Below, piece after piece: positions 1 through 10,972 of a stretch of DNA of 64,000 bases (positions within the stretch are counted from its first letter, which is position 1; each line of letters starts with the position of its first letter). Where the stretch lies: NCBI GenBank assembly GCA_030248215.1, contig JASANG010003904.1:62001-126000 (forward strand), read 5' to 3'. The translations under genes and the position numbers were made by a program. The stretch is from Enoplolaimus lenunculus. Lineage: Eukaryota > Nematoda > Enoplea > Enoplida > Thoracostomopsidae. The notes beneath the pieces were generated by a model, which searched no databases, was not told where the DNA came from, and saw nothing but the letters and a program-made list of their open reading frames with translations.

Positions 1-180
1 TCACATGGCTCTCTTTATCGATTTAACCCATTCTGATTCTGTTGGAGTATACAATGACCTACTGAGTTGCAGCATATGTATGCGAATTGGTACACAACGT
101 GTCGCATACAGCAAACATTACTTGCATATATACACAGTACAATATAACCGCAAGACGTGATAACCCGTCTACCCGTGCAG

Positions 181-255
181 CGACAAACTACTGTTGCTGA
201 GTGGTCGTCCTAAACGCCTTCCTTCCCACGAACTCGGGTTCGAATCTAAGTTGAA
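181..255 (+). repeat. tRNA-like fragment (probable SINE head)
   Basis: TTGCTGAGTGGTCG resembles an A-box of the Leu/Ser type. CGGGTTCGAATCTAAG is a B-box about 40 nt downstream. The anticodon arm and 3' acceptor pairing do not form well. Confidence 0.4.
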
Positions 256-664
256 ACTATTATACAACAGAGTAGAAAATACCCAAGTAAGAGAGCATTA
301 ACTATATTGTTAGCGTTGCGTTTTAGGGTTACAATTTACACTGACCCTGCTCGGACCACTACTTAACTTTTCCAGTGTCCGAAACGACGTAACTAGACAT
401 TTTCGAATTAAGGTACAAAAGTTCGGTTATCTTACTTCATCCTATAATTAGGCGTTTTCAGCGCCGCGTGATAAGTATCATACTTCTACACCAGACCAGA
501 AACGCTTCACACTTGTTGCTCCAGGTAGGGGCCCGTTCCAATTAAAAGTTATGGCTGCGCGCCTGACCTTTCAGTCATTACCTTTAGCTCGCGTGCGAAA
601 CAATCCGATATATCAGATCAAGAAAACAAACACTCGGAAGACCTGCTCCTGGTTCAAGACTTAC

Positions 665-828
665 ATCGATCATTACATCTCGCATATGTTTACATTCTTC
701 AGGATGTTGAAAGCAACGATACTCAGCGTAATCCAAGTAGCCATCTTTGTTTACATCAGCAACGGTGAATCGCGGTTGATCTCGTTTTAGAATATCGCTG
801 TATTCAGGTGGCACTTTGGAATCATCAT
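665..828 (-). CDS. CREC gene exon: EF3
   Basis: The exon is 164 nt long. It begins after TGTAACAG and completes an Asp codon with the previous exon, giving VEDDDSKVPPEYSDILKRDQ. It ends MRDVMID before GTAAGT in phase 0. The EF3 loop DVNKDGYLDYAE is canonical. In vertebrate homologues an 'ETMEDIDKN' EF4 follows, but I could not find its counterpart to the left. Confidence 0.88.
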
Positions 829-3603
829 CTGTTACAGAATTACATTATTCACAAAGTACAACACTTCTGGGACGCCGTTAGTAGCGGATCCACAAATTTC
901 TGACGACAGGCGATGCAATACAATTTTTGGATTTGTGCCGGGATGGCGAAAATTGGTCCGCGAATCGCGTTCACAATAGCATGAACAGCACAAAAGTGAA
1001 GATTTACCAGGTAGGCATCTTGTAATATTATCATAAAATTTTCTGCTGGGAAGCAACCGCCCCAACCTGTTGTTGGATCTGCCGCTGGAACCCGTAGAAA
1101 GCGGTTCGATAAAATTGTCTTACGGCACAACCGAGATTTGTCTCAGGTTTTTGTTCCGCCTGAAAATCAACCTCAGGCTGCGGTACAAATTTATCGGCGG
1201 TTCCGAGTGGCTTCGCCAGTGAATATTTTGTACTTTTATAAAGTTGTGTCATTTCAATCAACCCTATTCGTAAAAAAGTTGTAACATTCGGATAAATTTT
1301 CCAAATTTAAATTGTGAAAATTTTTCATAAACACAATTTAAAATAATAAATATTATATACCTTCAACTCCGGTCATCGAACGTTTGTATCGTTTCCAGTC
1401 AATTCTTCCAGCATCGTCTTTAGGATGATATTGCCATGTGCGTTTAACGTCGTCATCAATGAATTTGCTCGCCATATGAGCGATGTGAGCTTTTAACTCG
1501 TCGGTCGTTATTAGCGTATCGTTGTCTTTGTCTATTTTAGGCAACATTTTCCTATAAAAATTCGATTTCAATCGGGTTTTTCATGCTCGATCCAAGCCAG
1601 AGGCACAGAGAACACCCTCAATCGTCGACAAAAGAGCCCAGAGTTGTGCGGGATAACTTTTCTGTCCTCTAAGCAGGTTTATAGTGCGATAACGTACGAC
1701 TTTCTAGTTGGTCCAGAAATTTTATTAGTAGATATATACCCCTAGCCACGTTGTACAAGCCCCTGTTGGCGTTGGATATGTTTTAAAAACTGCAAGTCCA
1801 ACACCAGTGCATCACTAAGTTAACGAATAGAGCCCGCATTCTCAAATGTGTGTAGCACCTATCACCAGTTGGCGATAGGTCCTGTAACTTTGGTGCAAGC
1901 GCATAGTGAGCTTCGAAATTCAGCACATTGTTTGCGTTTGAGTAGCCTTACTGCTGTACCAATTTTACGATCTGCAATTGCAGCACTTCGTCAGTTTGAA
2001 AACCTATCGCTAACTGATGATAGGTGCTATACGCATTTGAGAATATGGGCCTAGATGTCCAATGTTATCCTGAATTTCATTGAATAGTTTTTGATGTATT
2101 TAAAATGCAAAATGTTTCCTAAGTCTAAGCCAAAGCATTAGAATAATGCATAGAACATGTATATGTCGTTATTTTAACGAAATCAATCATAAACCATCTT
2201 TTAGTAAATTTTAGCACTTTTTTAGCACTTAAACATCTGCTTGTTACAAGGGCATAGTCAGGGAAAGATCTTATAGGTCAAACACACCGTACCCTTGGCA
2301 ATTTTATAAAAGGATTTCATGCAGGAACCACAATAAATGACATGAAGGGCGACAGCAAAAACACCCTCTAGTAAAATTAATTTGTGTATCTTGTGGATGG
2401 ATTCCTGGTGATTGTCACTGAGCGAAGCGAAACTCCGAGCGAAGCTCGGAGTTTCGCGAAGCGTTTTATGTTTTGTACTTCGGGGTCGAAAGGTGGATGT
2501 TCGTCCGTCCGTCTGTCCGTCTGTCCGTCCGAAAAGAATCTCAGGAACGGCTGAACCGATTTTGATAAACTATTTTTTGTTTGAAAGCCAATTATCCTGG
2601 GGTGTTAACGTCGCATTAAGGTTTTAAAATTTTAAGCCGTTTAGTAGCTAGAGGCTAATTTGCATAATTAATTAAGCCTAAATTAGGACTTTCCACAATA
2701 TTTCACTAATTATTACAGGTATAAGCAATCTAATTTTAGCATTAAAGGGTTTTCGGGTGCGAGGAATCTGCGTAGACTGTTTACAAACCTCCAAAACCGA
2801 TAATTGAGCAGTTAGCTAATAGATAATTTGCATATTAGCATAGTTTATAAGCCTAAATTAGGACTTTTTACAATATTTCACTAATTATTAAGGTTAAAAG
2901 CAATGTAATTTCAGCATTAAAGGGTTTTTTGGTGCGAGGAATTTGAATAAATAGTTTACAAACAGCCAAAACCGATAGTTGAATAGTTAGCTAATAACTA
3001 ATTTGCATATTAGCTTAATTGACAAAACAAAATTAGGCCTTTTTAAATTATTCCAAAAATTATTAGAGTGGCTGAAGGGTTTTTGGGTGCGAGGAATCTG
3101 AGGAAATTACTTACAAACCTCTAAAACCGATAAATGAATAGTTAGCCAACAACTAATTTGCATATTACCTTAATTGCTTACGTGCGTTCGAGCTTCGCTC
3201 AATAAATGTAGTCCCACTACGACTGGTTATTTAAACGAAGCAGACTTGAATTTAAACCAATTATGGACTCTTATTAGGGATACAGACTCCTATTGATTGG
3301 GACTCAAAATGGAGACCCCCTTTTATTGCCCCACACCCTCTTATTCGGGTCACTACAGTAATATGAATCCCATTGTAAATTTTCAGTCACAGATTTATGT
3401 CGATTAAAATATCCGTATAGCAGCAAAATTTTGGGAATAACGACAAAACGTGATAAATGCACTTACTTTAACCTTGCTTTGCTTTCTTCAGGCGGAAGCT
3501 GGTCAAACTCAGCAGCTTGTTCTGCACCAAGAAACGCTTCGTGATCAAAGCTTGTGTCGTGTTGACCTCCTGATTCTACAGTTTTCACATGTTGAGCTGT
3601 GTC
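665..3603 (-). CDS. Calumenin/reticulocalbin (CREC family) EF-hand protein, three internal exons, incomplete at both ends
   Basis: CREC proteins are multi-EF-hand, low-affinity Ca2+-binding proteins of the ER and secretory pathway. Three exons join in frame at 3603-3467, 1551-1361 and 828-665, with GT-AG borders and phases 2 and 1. The first encodes the family hallmark FLGAEQAAEFDQLPPEES, which in vertebrate calumenin precedes EF1. The second carries a canonical loop (DKDNDTLITTDE) and then a degenerate one (HPKDDAGRIDWK) that lacks proper Ca2+ ligands. The third carries DVNKDGYLDYAE and then the family-typical HPEECKHMRD. The signal-peptide exon should lie upstream of 3603 and was not found. 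The exons for the last EF-hands and the HDEF-type ER signal are not seen before the left edge. The 1.9-kb second intron holds a fold-back MITE and a Helentron-like element. Calumenin and reticulocalbin cannot be separated on this evidence. Confidence 0.88.
829..1360. other. CREC intron with an unexplained open stretch
   Basis: This intron of about 530 bp has two overlapping open frames on the minus strand (1261-1031 and 1130-849). They have a fairly protein-like composition, but I recognise no family, and the frames are not joined by an obvious splice. It could be the remains of an inserted coding element or chance. Confidence 0.4.
1361..1551 (-). CDS. CREC gene exon: EF1 and EF2
   Basis: The exon is 191 nt long, between a TATAG acceptor and a GAAG|GTATAT donor. 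It reads KMLPKIDKDNDTLITTDELK, a canonical EF1 with D at loop positions 1, 3 and 5 and E at 12. The second loop begins with H and ends with K, so EF2 has probably lost Ca2+ binding. Confidence 0.87.
1832..2051. mobile_element. 220-bp fold-back MITE (family A) in CREC intron, TAGA target duplication
   Basis: The two ends are inverted copies: a CCGCATTCTCAAATG-type left end and a CATTTGAGAATATGGGCC right end. Each arm also contains a smaller inverted motif (ACCTATCACCAGTTGG and CTAACTGATGATAGGT). TAGA flanks both sides. Related copies lie at about 25.3 and 50.1 kb. There is no coding capacity. Confidence 0.7.
2419..3226 (+). mobile_element. Helentron/HINE-like non-autonomous element, copy 1
   Basis: The left end starts TGAGCGAAGCG and runs into a 14-bp-stem hairpin (GCGAAACTCCGAGC-GAA-GCTCGGAGTTTCGC). 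The right end carries the inverted motif CGAGCTTCGCTCAA, then a short hairpin GTAGT-CCC-ACTAC, and then GACTGG followed by T. Between them lie a (GTCCGTCT)n tract, a conserved block with CAGGAACGGCTGAACCGATT, and three diverged internal units of about 155-175 bp that each contain GGGTTTTnGGTGCGAGGAATnTG. Subterminal inverted repeats, a tandem-repeat core and a 3' hairpin are the known layout of Helentron-associated elements. There is no Rep/helicase ORF, so it is non-autonomous. Copy 2 is at 11.0-12.2 kb. Confidence 0.65.
3467..3603 (-). CDS. CREC gene exon: pre-EF1 segment
   Basis: The exon is 137 nt long. It follows a TTTTCAG acceptor and starts in phase 0. It ends ...TTAAA before GTAAGT in phase 2. 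It encodes an acidic stretch ending in PPEESKARLK, where calumenin has TPEESKERL. Confidence 0.85.
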
Positions 3604-4080
3604 CTGAAAACAAAAAAACCCGTGAAATGTTTATATTAGAACACTGAACTGGTATGGAACGCGATCGCTGGTGGTCTTAAAACCAATTCATAGGTAATAC
3701 CGTTGTGCACCACCGCAGAGGTTTGGAAAACTTAACTTTCGAAGACCAGGGGAACATTTGGTCTGGTCTGCAGACATACATAAGTAGTTCTCATATTCCG
3801 CTTCGCCAGTACGCATCTTTTATTTTTTAACATTACTTATATTATGACAGTATTTTCAAGTGTGCGCAGCAGCCATCAAGAGCCCGTAGCCAAGGAGTGC
3901 AGATCAGGGGACTAGCCCCCCCCGGAGAAATTTTGGCCCCCAGAAAATTTTAAATTTTGCTTCAAAGTCAACGAAATCAGTGGTATGTCACGACTGAAAA
4001 TTTTTTAGCCCCCTGCTAAGGTGAGCTGGAAACGGACCTTATTCATCAACAGTTGTAGGTATAGACGCCTTGCAACATTC

Positions 4081-4280
4081 GGCCAATGTATAGATCTGGC
4101 TCGGAGAGTTTTTCTATGGGACTAGAATAGATTAAGCTTAAGCTTTGGACTAATTTGTTTGCTTGGCTTAGGTTTAGGCTTAGGAATATGCTCATTCTTT
4201 ACGCTTAGGCTTATACTTATGCTTAGGCTTAGGAATATGCTTATAATACTGTTCCACCCCTGTTGTTCTTTACATTGGCC
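4081..4280 (-). mobile_element. hAT-like MITE, family B, copy 1, filled with TTAGGC-type repeats
   Basis: The element starts GGCCAATG and ends CATTGGCC, inside a perfect 8-bp target duplication CAACATTC (4073-4080 and 4281-4288). The inner terminal motif is CAGGGG(C/T)GGAACAGT or its inverse. The interior is mostly degenerate TTAGGC repeats (4143-4240). Eight-base duplications and CAGGGG-type ends point to hAT transposition. Confidence 0.8.
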
Positions 4281-4787
4281 CAACATTCAAACTAGCAATA
4301 GAGCGATTAGTGGCCAAATAGCTTTAACTTACAGTATTGTGAGAATTGGTATAATTGATTACGTTGATAAGAAATAGACAAGCAATAGCAGTTGCTGAGA
4401 TCATTTCGACGTCGACGAATCACTTATTTTATAGAAAACAGCAAATCAAAGTATATGACAAAATAATTGTTTGATGGAATGTAACAGCAATACTCCTTAT
4501 ATTACGTGATAAACCAAACGCGTTCAAAACTCAACGAGACCTGAACAAAATGGAAACGTTAGAATTTTAGCTAAATCTATTGCAGTCTCACAGAAAAACG
4601 TTCCACCCCTGATCAACAGTTAAAATTTCATTTTTAACACTTAAATGAGTTTGAAACAAAATTTGCTTCTGTACATAATTTTGCTATATTTCCATTATAC
4701 CTAATATCCGGTGACATATAGTTCCTGTTGCTGTAGAATATTTACTATTCGGTTATAGGTGCGCTATCATCATGAACCTTGACCATC

Positions 4788-4950
4788 CAGGCGCGTAGCC
4801 AGCTCACCTTGCTAGGGGGGGGCTTAAAATTCTTCAGGAGGGGCATTCAAGGGTTTTCAATGAGTTACAAGCAAGGTTGAAAATTCTCTAGGGGGGGACA
4901 AAATTGTTCCAGAGGGGCTGGGCCCCCAACCCCCCTTTTGGCTACGGCAG
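4788..4950. mobile_element. hAT-like MITE, family C (GTAGCC ends), perfect 8-bp duplication
   Basis: The element begins CAGGCGCGTAGCCAG and ends TTGGCTACGGCAG, flanked by TGACCATC on both sides (4780-4787 and 4951-4958). The interior has G- and C-runs (GGGGGGGG and CCCCAACCCCCC). Diverged relatives with a GTAGCC end lie at about 3.89, 42.56 and 46.92 kb. Confidence 0.75.
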
Positions 4951-5280
4951 TGACCATCAAAATTTTATCTTTATTCCAAAATATACGTACACAAACCACA
5001 TAACCCGAAAAAAAACCAATTTAGCCTAATCTAATATCGAAAGATGCGCAGCAAACAAAATATTGCAGAACAACGTGCGATATATAGGTCAACATCATTT
5101 CACAAAGTACACATTTTCTGCAAAATGTACGCACTGCACGTTCACGTAAGAAGGCTATCGTACAATACGACAAATTGTAGAAAATTGCAGATATTTTCTG
5201 ATATTACATACACAGTTTTCAAATTTGGGACGGAAATCGCAATCAAGGATGTTATGCAACAACTTATGAAAGACATGAGC

Positions 5281-5468
5281 ATACATACATACATATATAT
5301 AAATATATATACATATATATTATATATATTTATATAATATATATATATTTATATAATATATATAGGTATATATACCTATATACATATATAAATATATATA
5401 ATATATATTATGTATATATACATATATATTATATATATTTATATAATATATATAGGTATATATACCTA

Positions 5469-5500
<32 letters not shown>

Positions 5501-5502
5501 GT
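5281..5502. repeat. TA-rich microsatellite
   Basis: About 220 bp of (TA)n with ATATAATATA variants and embedded palindromes of the type TATATAGGTATATATACCTA. There is no coding potential despite open frames. Confidence 0.9.
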
Positions 5503-6393
5503 CGTTTGATAGACGATTTGGAGATCGTAGCACGTTTTCTAGTTTTTTTACCATTTTTTACGTCAAAGTATAAAGGAGAACAGATTAAAGAAATAAAAAA
5601 AACTTGTCAATGTACAGAGAGAGCTCCATAGGACCAGGACACAGCTGGGATATCTTTTCGGGATGGTAATCAAATGTTTTGTGTGAGTGAGAAATTTTTT
5701 TCAGACTCTTAAGACTTAGCATGGTTATAAACTCAAGAAGTGCGTTTTTACGAATCTGCAATTTTCGGGAAGTGTCAACATTCGTATTATATTTTGTTCA
5801 TACATACAACAAACCTATGCGTTCCGTGTTCACGTTGCACTAAAAACACTGTACGTTCGTAATTGCCTGCCCCAATTTAAACACTGATTATTGCGCTATA
5901 CTGGCCGGCACGGTCAACATTTTGCCGAACGCTGCCGAACGCCGCCGCGTGCCGTCGCACGCCGACGCGGTTTGGTAGAAACGATCTGAAACAGTGGTAA
6001 AACATTGAAACCTAGAGATACCAATGATAAGGTTTTGATTGCGTTTGATATTAGAGTAGACTTACAAATTTAGGCAAACGTTGCGTAGTCGAAAGATAAT
6101 GCGGCCGGAAATGTTTAAATATGATCCATATTAAAATTGTTGAATACATATTATTGAAATTTTAAGTAGCGCGCTTAAACCTAAAAATTACAACAAATTG
6201 CCTATTAGGTAAAATTACAGTTGCATCATGTACTGAAGTCGAAACATGGTTCAAAACAGCAGCATTTTGCTTAGGCAAAATAATTTAAATACTATGGATT
6301 ATCAAAAAATGATAATAACGAATTATCTGTAGTTCTGTTTGAAAAGTTTGCCTAAATAGGGGCAGATTCGGGTGTCCAGTGGACGCCCATGAA

Positions 6394-6575
6394 CAGGGCC
6401 GGAACAGCAACCCCACACTCCCTATTTGGGGAACCCCACCCCTAAAGGGGCCCACCCTAACCGGTTGAAACAAAACCGCTTAAGTTTTTAAATGCGTCTG
6501 GCTTCTCGCTCGCGAGTTCGGGGGCCCCCACCTTGGAATTTGGGGGAGCCCCCACCCCTGACTGTTCCGGTACTG
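6394..6575. mobile_element. hAT-like MITE, family D (CAGGGCCGGAAC ends)
   Basis: The left end is CAGGGCCGGAACAG and the right end is CTGTTCCGGTACTG. The flanks CCCATGAA and ACCATGAA match at 7 of 8 bases, a slightly decayed target duplication. The interior is G/C-rich, with GGGGCTCCC- and GGGGCCCCC-like blocks. A diverged copy in the other orientation is at about 35.33-35.49 kb. Confidence 0.7.
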
Positions 6576-6803
6576 ACCATGAATCACTCTTAGGCTTAAA
6601 TAAAGCCATAAATTTTAATATAATGTACCAAAATGCTTCGACTCGTGCGACAGCAAACGAGTTACGTGAGTCAAAGTAAACGCGCTGGTTCTGCGAATAC
6701 CCGCCTATTACACTCTTCAACTTTAAAATTGTATGCTGGATCTTCTCCTGCTAGCGGGTGGCAATTTTTGAATGCGCAGCTATGTATAAGACAACAAAAT
6801 ATT

Positions 6804-7051
6804 GTCCAATGTTAAGAACAGGGGCGGAACAGTATTATATAAGCAAATTGCTAAGCCTTAGCCTAAGACTAAGCCTAAGCGTAAGATTGAGCATATATTT
6901 AAGCCTAAGCCTAAGCGTAAGATTGAGCATATTCTTAAGCCTAAGCCTAAGCTTAAGCCTAAGCCAGGCAAAACAATTAGACTGAACCTTAAGCTTACTC
7001 TATTCTAGTCCTACAGAAAAACGTTCCGCCGCTCCTGATCTTTATATGGAC
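6804..7051 (+). mobile_element. hAT-like MITE, family B, copy 2, with TTAGGC-type repeats
   Basis: It has the family B layout: GTCCAATG, then CAGGGGCGGAACAGT, then degenerate GCCTAA repeats (6852-6965), then GAAAAACGTTCCGCC and ATATGGAC. The flanking target duplication is no longer clear. Confidence 0.7.
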
Positions 7052-7845
7052 CCAAATGTTTAATGTTTTGAGTATATGTTTTTGGGCACTCTGGTTGCAC
7101 CAGTGAATCACACATTATGAAAAAACAAAAACTGTGACTATTTATAACTAACTTTGAGAATAAAGACAACGGAATTTCCGGTATTTCTATAACGGAAACG
7201 GAAACAGAAACCCGAGTTTTGCTGGAAATCGTAAGGGATATCCGGTTACACCATGGTATATACTTCCTAAATCTAACGGTACCTGGTTGAACCCACCTCA
7301 AAGTCGTCGCTTATTGTTGGAGTTCTGGCTTCTTGTGATTATGAGCCAAACGCATTTGAAAACATTACCTAAACGTAGACCTGTGACGAGAAACATACAA
7401 GCGAAAACTTATTTTTTCAACAACTATTGAAATATTTACGTTTTTCAAAACTGTAGTGTGTAAAAATGTTCATGAAGAAAAACGAACCATTGAAAAACGA
7501 ACCATTGCTAAAGCACAATGTTTTCCCTTCACTATAAAACATGACATGCGTGGGTTGCATATTTGCATTATGTGAAACTTGCTGCAGTTTTGCAGAATGC
7601 GTTCTAGTGTCACTCAGAGATATACATTTTAGCGCCTGAGCCATATACAATGGAAGATATAGAGCAATATTAGCATTATTTAGGAGTGTTCTGGGTTTTA
7701 GAAATAAAAAATATTTTATACTATATTTTCCTGAAGTAAAATCCTGGCTACGGCATTACCCCTAACAAATAGCAACCTAATCAGGTTATGGTCAATACGG
7801 TTTTAAATTCAGAATTACTAATTCTTCGCATGAATTCTTTCACTT

Positions 7846-7910
7846 TCATCTTAAATCTAATATCGAGCTGGAATTCGAACCTTCAGCTTCGCGCCTGGGA
7901 GGCGTTCACA
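7846..7910 (-). repeat. tRNA-like fragment (probable SINE remnant)
   Basis: The minus strand contains AAGGTTCGAATTCCAGC, a pol III B-box, after ...GAACGCCTCCCAGG. No complete cloverleaf or A-box could be drawn, so I read it as a fragment of a tRNA-derived repeat. Confidence 0.35.
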
Positions 7911-8545
7911 TGTTGCGAAGAAACTAATATTTTACGAATTTGTGAATGATAGATATTTTCTATTCAAATCTTTGCGCATTTGCAGTATACTTTCACGGGC
8001 CATAATTTTTGAACCGTTGGCAATGCAGCCATAAAAATGGTACCGTTAAACATAGCTCGTCGAGTTCAATATGATATGATATGTTTCATTTATTATTAGA
8101 AGGGTCCAAATTCCGTACATTCGCGTTTAGATTATGTAAATGCTTCCTGGACCAAATAATGATCAAATTGATTGCTTGAAATATGTTATGAACAACAGTC
8201 CGTAAGCGAACAACAGGAAGTTCTTTCGGAGAGGCGAAATAAGTAGCAGTAACCACCTCTTATTCAGGTCACTAAAGAATAACCAATTTCCTTTAAAAGT
8301 CATCATATTAATAGTCAATCATAACAACTGTTCACTTTATCTCCAGATAAAGCAAGATATTTGGAAAATTGAACTCCTACCACCAGTTAAACCGAAAATA
8401 TATACATTAACGCCATTCGTGTACCGATGAACATCAGAGGCGTAGAGGCTAGAAAATAATATCATCGAAATTTCTGGAGATAAACGAATACGAACATTTC
8501 ACAGGGTTTGTAATAACCTAGATTCCGTAGATTAAAAAATTTTTT

Positions 8546-8962
8546 TCACTCGCTACGTTCGCTTACAAAATCATTAACAGGAGGTGTCACTCGCTACCGT
8601 TTGCATACAAAATCATTAACAGGAGGTCTCACTCGCTACCGTTCGCTTACAAAATCATTAACAGGAGGTCTCACTCGCTACCGTTCGCTTACAAAATCAT
8701 TAACAGGAGGTCTCACTCGCTACGTTCGCTTACAAAATCATTAACAGGAGGTCTCACTCGCTACGTTCGCTTACAAAATCATTAACAGGAGGTCTCACTC
8801 GCTACCATTCGCTTACAAAATCATTAACAGGAGGTCTCACTCGCTACCGTTCGCTTACAAAATCATTAACAGGAGGTCTCACTCGCTACCATTCGCTTAC
8901 AAAATCATTAACAGGAGGTCTCACTCGCTACCGTTCGCTTACAAAATCATTAACAGGAGGTC
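8546..8962. repeat. 42-bp minisatellite, ten copies
   Basis: The unit contains ATTAACAGGAGGT and CACTCGCTACCGTTCGC, with only a few single-base variants (CCGTT, CGTT or CCATT). It ends about 310 bp beyond the poly(A) signal of the Neto-like gene, outside its coding region. Confidence 0.93.
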
Positions 8963-9273
8963 AGATCTCATGCGGTCAAAAGCAACATTCTGTCAATCCC
9001 CCCTGATGATCAAATAAATTTTTTCTCTGCCATGACAACTTCAAGCAAACGCGAAACGTAATCATATTAAAGCCAGATGCAGTTTTAGGGTTAATTTTTA
9101 ACAAGTTTCAAAATATCCATTGGTTCTCGATTATTATTGTAGCGTCATTCCGCAACTTTATCATCGTTTCATCATTTACAATTTCTTCCAACTGATGCTG
9201 TTTTCAACGTTGCACCGTTTTAGACGCAATATTTAATAGAGTGGCCAAAGTTTCGTTTCTGGACGAATATAGC

Positions 9274-9279
9274 TTTATT
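9274..9279 (-). terminator. Candidate poly(A) signal of the Neto-like gene
   Basis: AATAAA on the minus strand lies about 130 nt past the stop codon at 9408-9410. It is the first canonical hexamer downstream. Confidence 0.5.
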
Positions 9280-9407
9280 TTTAGATTCTGAAAACCTAGA
9301 TGCCAATTCAGAAGCTTGTAAACGTGTCTTTTTGCTCGTTTTTCCAGAAATTTCGGCGCACGATATCGTCTATCGTTGTCCTTTTATACGTTCCTGGCAA
9401 TATCCGC

Positions 9408-10125
9408 TCAAACTTCTGACAGTTTAGTGTCTCGAGTTTCGGTACTGCCAAATTGATGATGCCAAGGAGAAGGGCTACGTTCTTCAGGAGAATACGAATG
9501 CTGTTCACACAAACGTTCGCCTCCTAACGTCGATGATACTTGAGCTGGGTGATCTAACTTTGACGTCATGGGACCGGATATTAACTTTCCACCAACAACT
9601 ATTGGCCTCTCTGGCGGTGTTTCGTCCGGAAAATGAACCATTCGTTGTGATTTGACAACCGGAATCGGAGAACTTTCTTCTGCCTGGTCTTTGAAGCCGT
9701 CTCTATGGTCGCCGCTCATAGGATCAGAGTGTTTGCCAATCGAGCAATGGCCAGTTGAGCTGACAACGGTTACACTGAACGCTGAGGAGCCTGACGGCAG
9801 TCCCGATGACGCTCCGCCGCCGCTTGGTTTTGGCGGAACCGGAGGTGGCACTTTGACCGGTAATCCGGGAGTTTTGAGCGATTTTTCGTGCGAATATTTG
9901 CTAATTGTTGCGGTTCCGGATGTTAACGCAGCGCTTGAAGGTCCTCCCGTGCCAGAGGTTGCTGTAACATTTTTAAGAATAGGTCGTGGCATACCTCCAG
10001 GACGTGCTGCCAACGGTCCACCTTGATCCGGTTTAGTGAGTGATTCGTCGAGTTCAACTTCAACTATATTCTTAGACAATGGATCAATGAAATCTACTTG
10101 TGGTTGCTGCTTCTGCTGCTGCTGC

Positions 10126-10160
<35 letters not shown>

Positions 10161-10972
10161 TTGTTGTTGTTGTTTTCGTAGCAGTTGTTGTTCTAGTTGT
10201 TGTTTTTGCTGTAGCTGTTGTCGTGGTACTTGTCGTTGATGTTGTTGTTTTTGTTGCGCCTGTTGTGTTGCTAGATTGTCGCCGAATCCTTGTTGCGCCG
10301 GCGGTAAATAGTCTCCATCTCGATGGGCGACGCCAACTGAACTCTGTACGGTTGTACTCATAATTGGACGTGACACTTGGATAGCGGTGCTACAGTTAGT
10401 CGCAGATGAACCACCACGTGAGCTACTATGAACACGTGGTGTTGTTGACGCGATTAACATAGACGAACCACTGCCTGCAGTGCCACGTTTTATTGGTTCA
10501 TCAAACGACGATTGCCTTAAGGTTTGCAATTCATACCCGCCATGATGGCGATGGACCGCAGATCCTGGTTGCATTGGCTGTTGCTCATGCTCCTGTTGTC
10601 TTCTTCCAACCTGTTGCGCCTCCACAAACGACCTTCGTGCATCTGCGTGAGCCCATGGCAGTTGTGGAACAAATGAATGTTCTTGAGACATTGTCGGCCG
10701 ACCCTCGGAACGTGTATCCCGAGCTGTTTTGGAATAACGGCCGCTTTCGCTTGTGGCCAATTGATATCCAAGTGGACAAGTCTTATCATCATTCGCTGTG
10801 ATTACCTGAGATATACGGTTATGCTCACGATATGTGATGCTTCCCATTGGATCAGACTCATCGAATGATAACGATTTTTCAAAGCTACCACTAGCGATGC
10901 TTAACGGATGCCGCTGGTTGACTTTTGAATGTTGTAGTGAAGCGTAAGTGATTCTTTGTTCAGAAGGGTCCG
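9408..10972 (-). CDS. Neto-like exon 9: distal cytoplasmic tail with polyglutamine
   Basis: The exon is 1,565 nt long. Acceptor TGATTTCAG; phase 1 joins exon 8 to ADPSEQRITYASLQ. It encodes 520 residues to TGA at 9410-9408: a run of about 16 Gln (CAA codons near 10110-10160), a proline-rich PPPVPPKP (SH3-ligand type) and VHFPDETPPERPIVVGGK. No known domain. Assignment to this gene rests on phase fit, shared composition and lack of another start. Confidence 0.75.

Larger units (their letters stand above)
3604..9270. other. Intergenic region between the CREC gene and the Neto-like gene
   Basis: I find no coding exon on either strand. The missing first exon of the CREC gene should be here. The space holds hAT-like MITEs (4.08, 4.79, 6.39 and 6.80 kb), a TA-rich tract (5.28-5.50 kb), a GC-rich hairpin (5.93 kb), a tRNA-like fragment (7.87 kb) and a minisatellite (8.55 kb). 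Confidence 0.6.

Noticed and set aside
1-48. Minus-strand text PTESEWVKS, which resembles the EPEWVKTE segment expected next in the CREC protein
   Set aside because: It runs into TGA at 3-1, the rest does not match, and no EF4 exon joins it. Treated as chance.
181-255. tRNA gene
   Set aside because: A- and B-box-like text is present, but no complete cloverleaf forms. Listed only as a SINE-like fragment.
5410-5631. Tyr/Ile-rich open frame
   Set aside because: It is a reading of the TA microsatellite.
8546-8962. CRISPR array
   Set aside because: Units are contiguous with no spacers, and the genome is animal.
10036-10363. Plus-strand poly-Cys/poly-Val proteins
   Set aside because: They are the complement of the CAA repeat in Neto-like exon 9.
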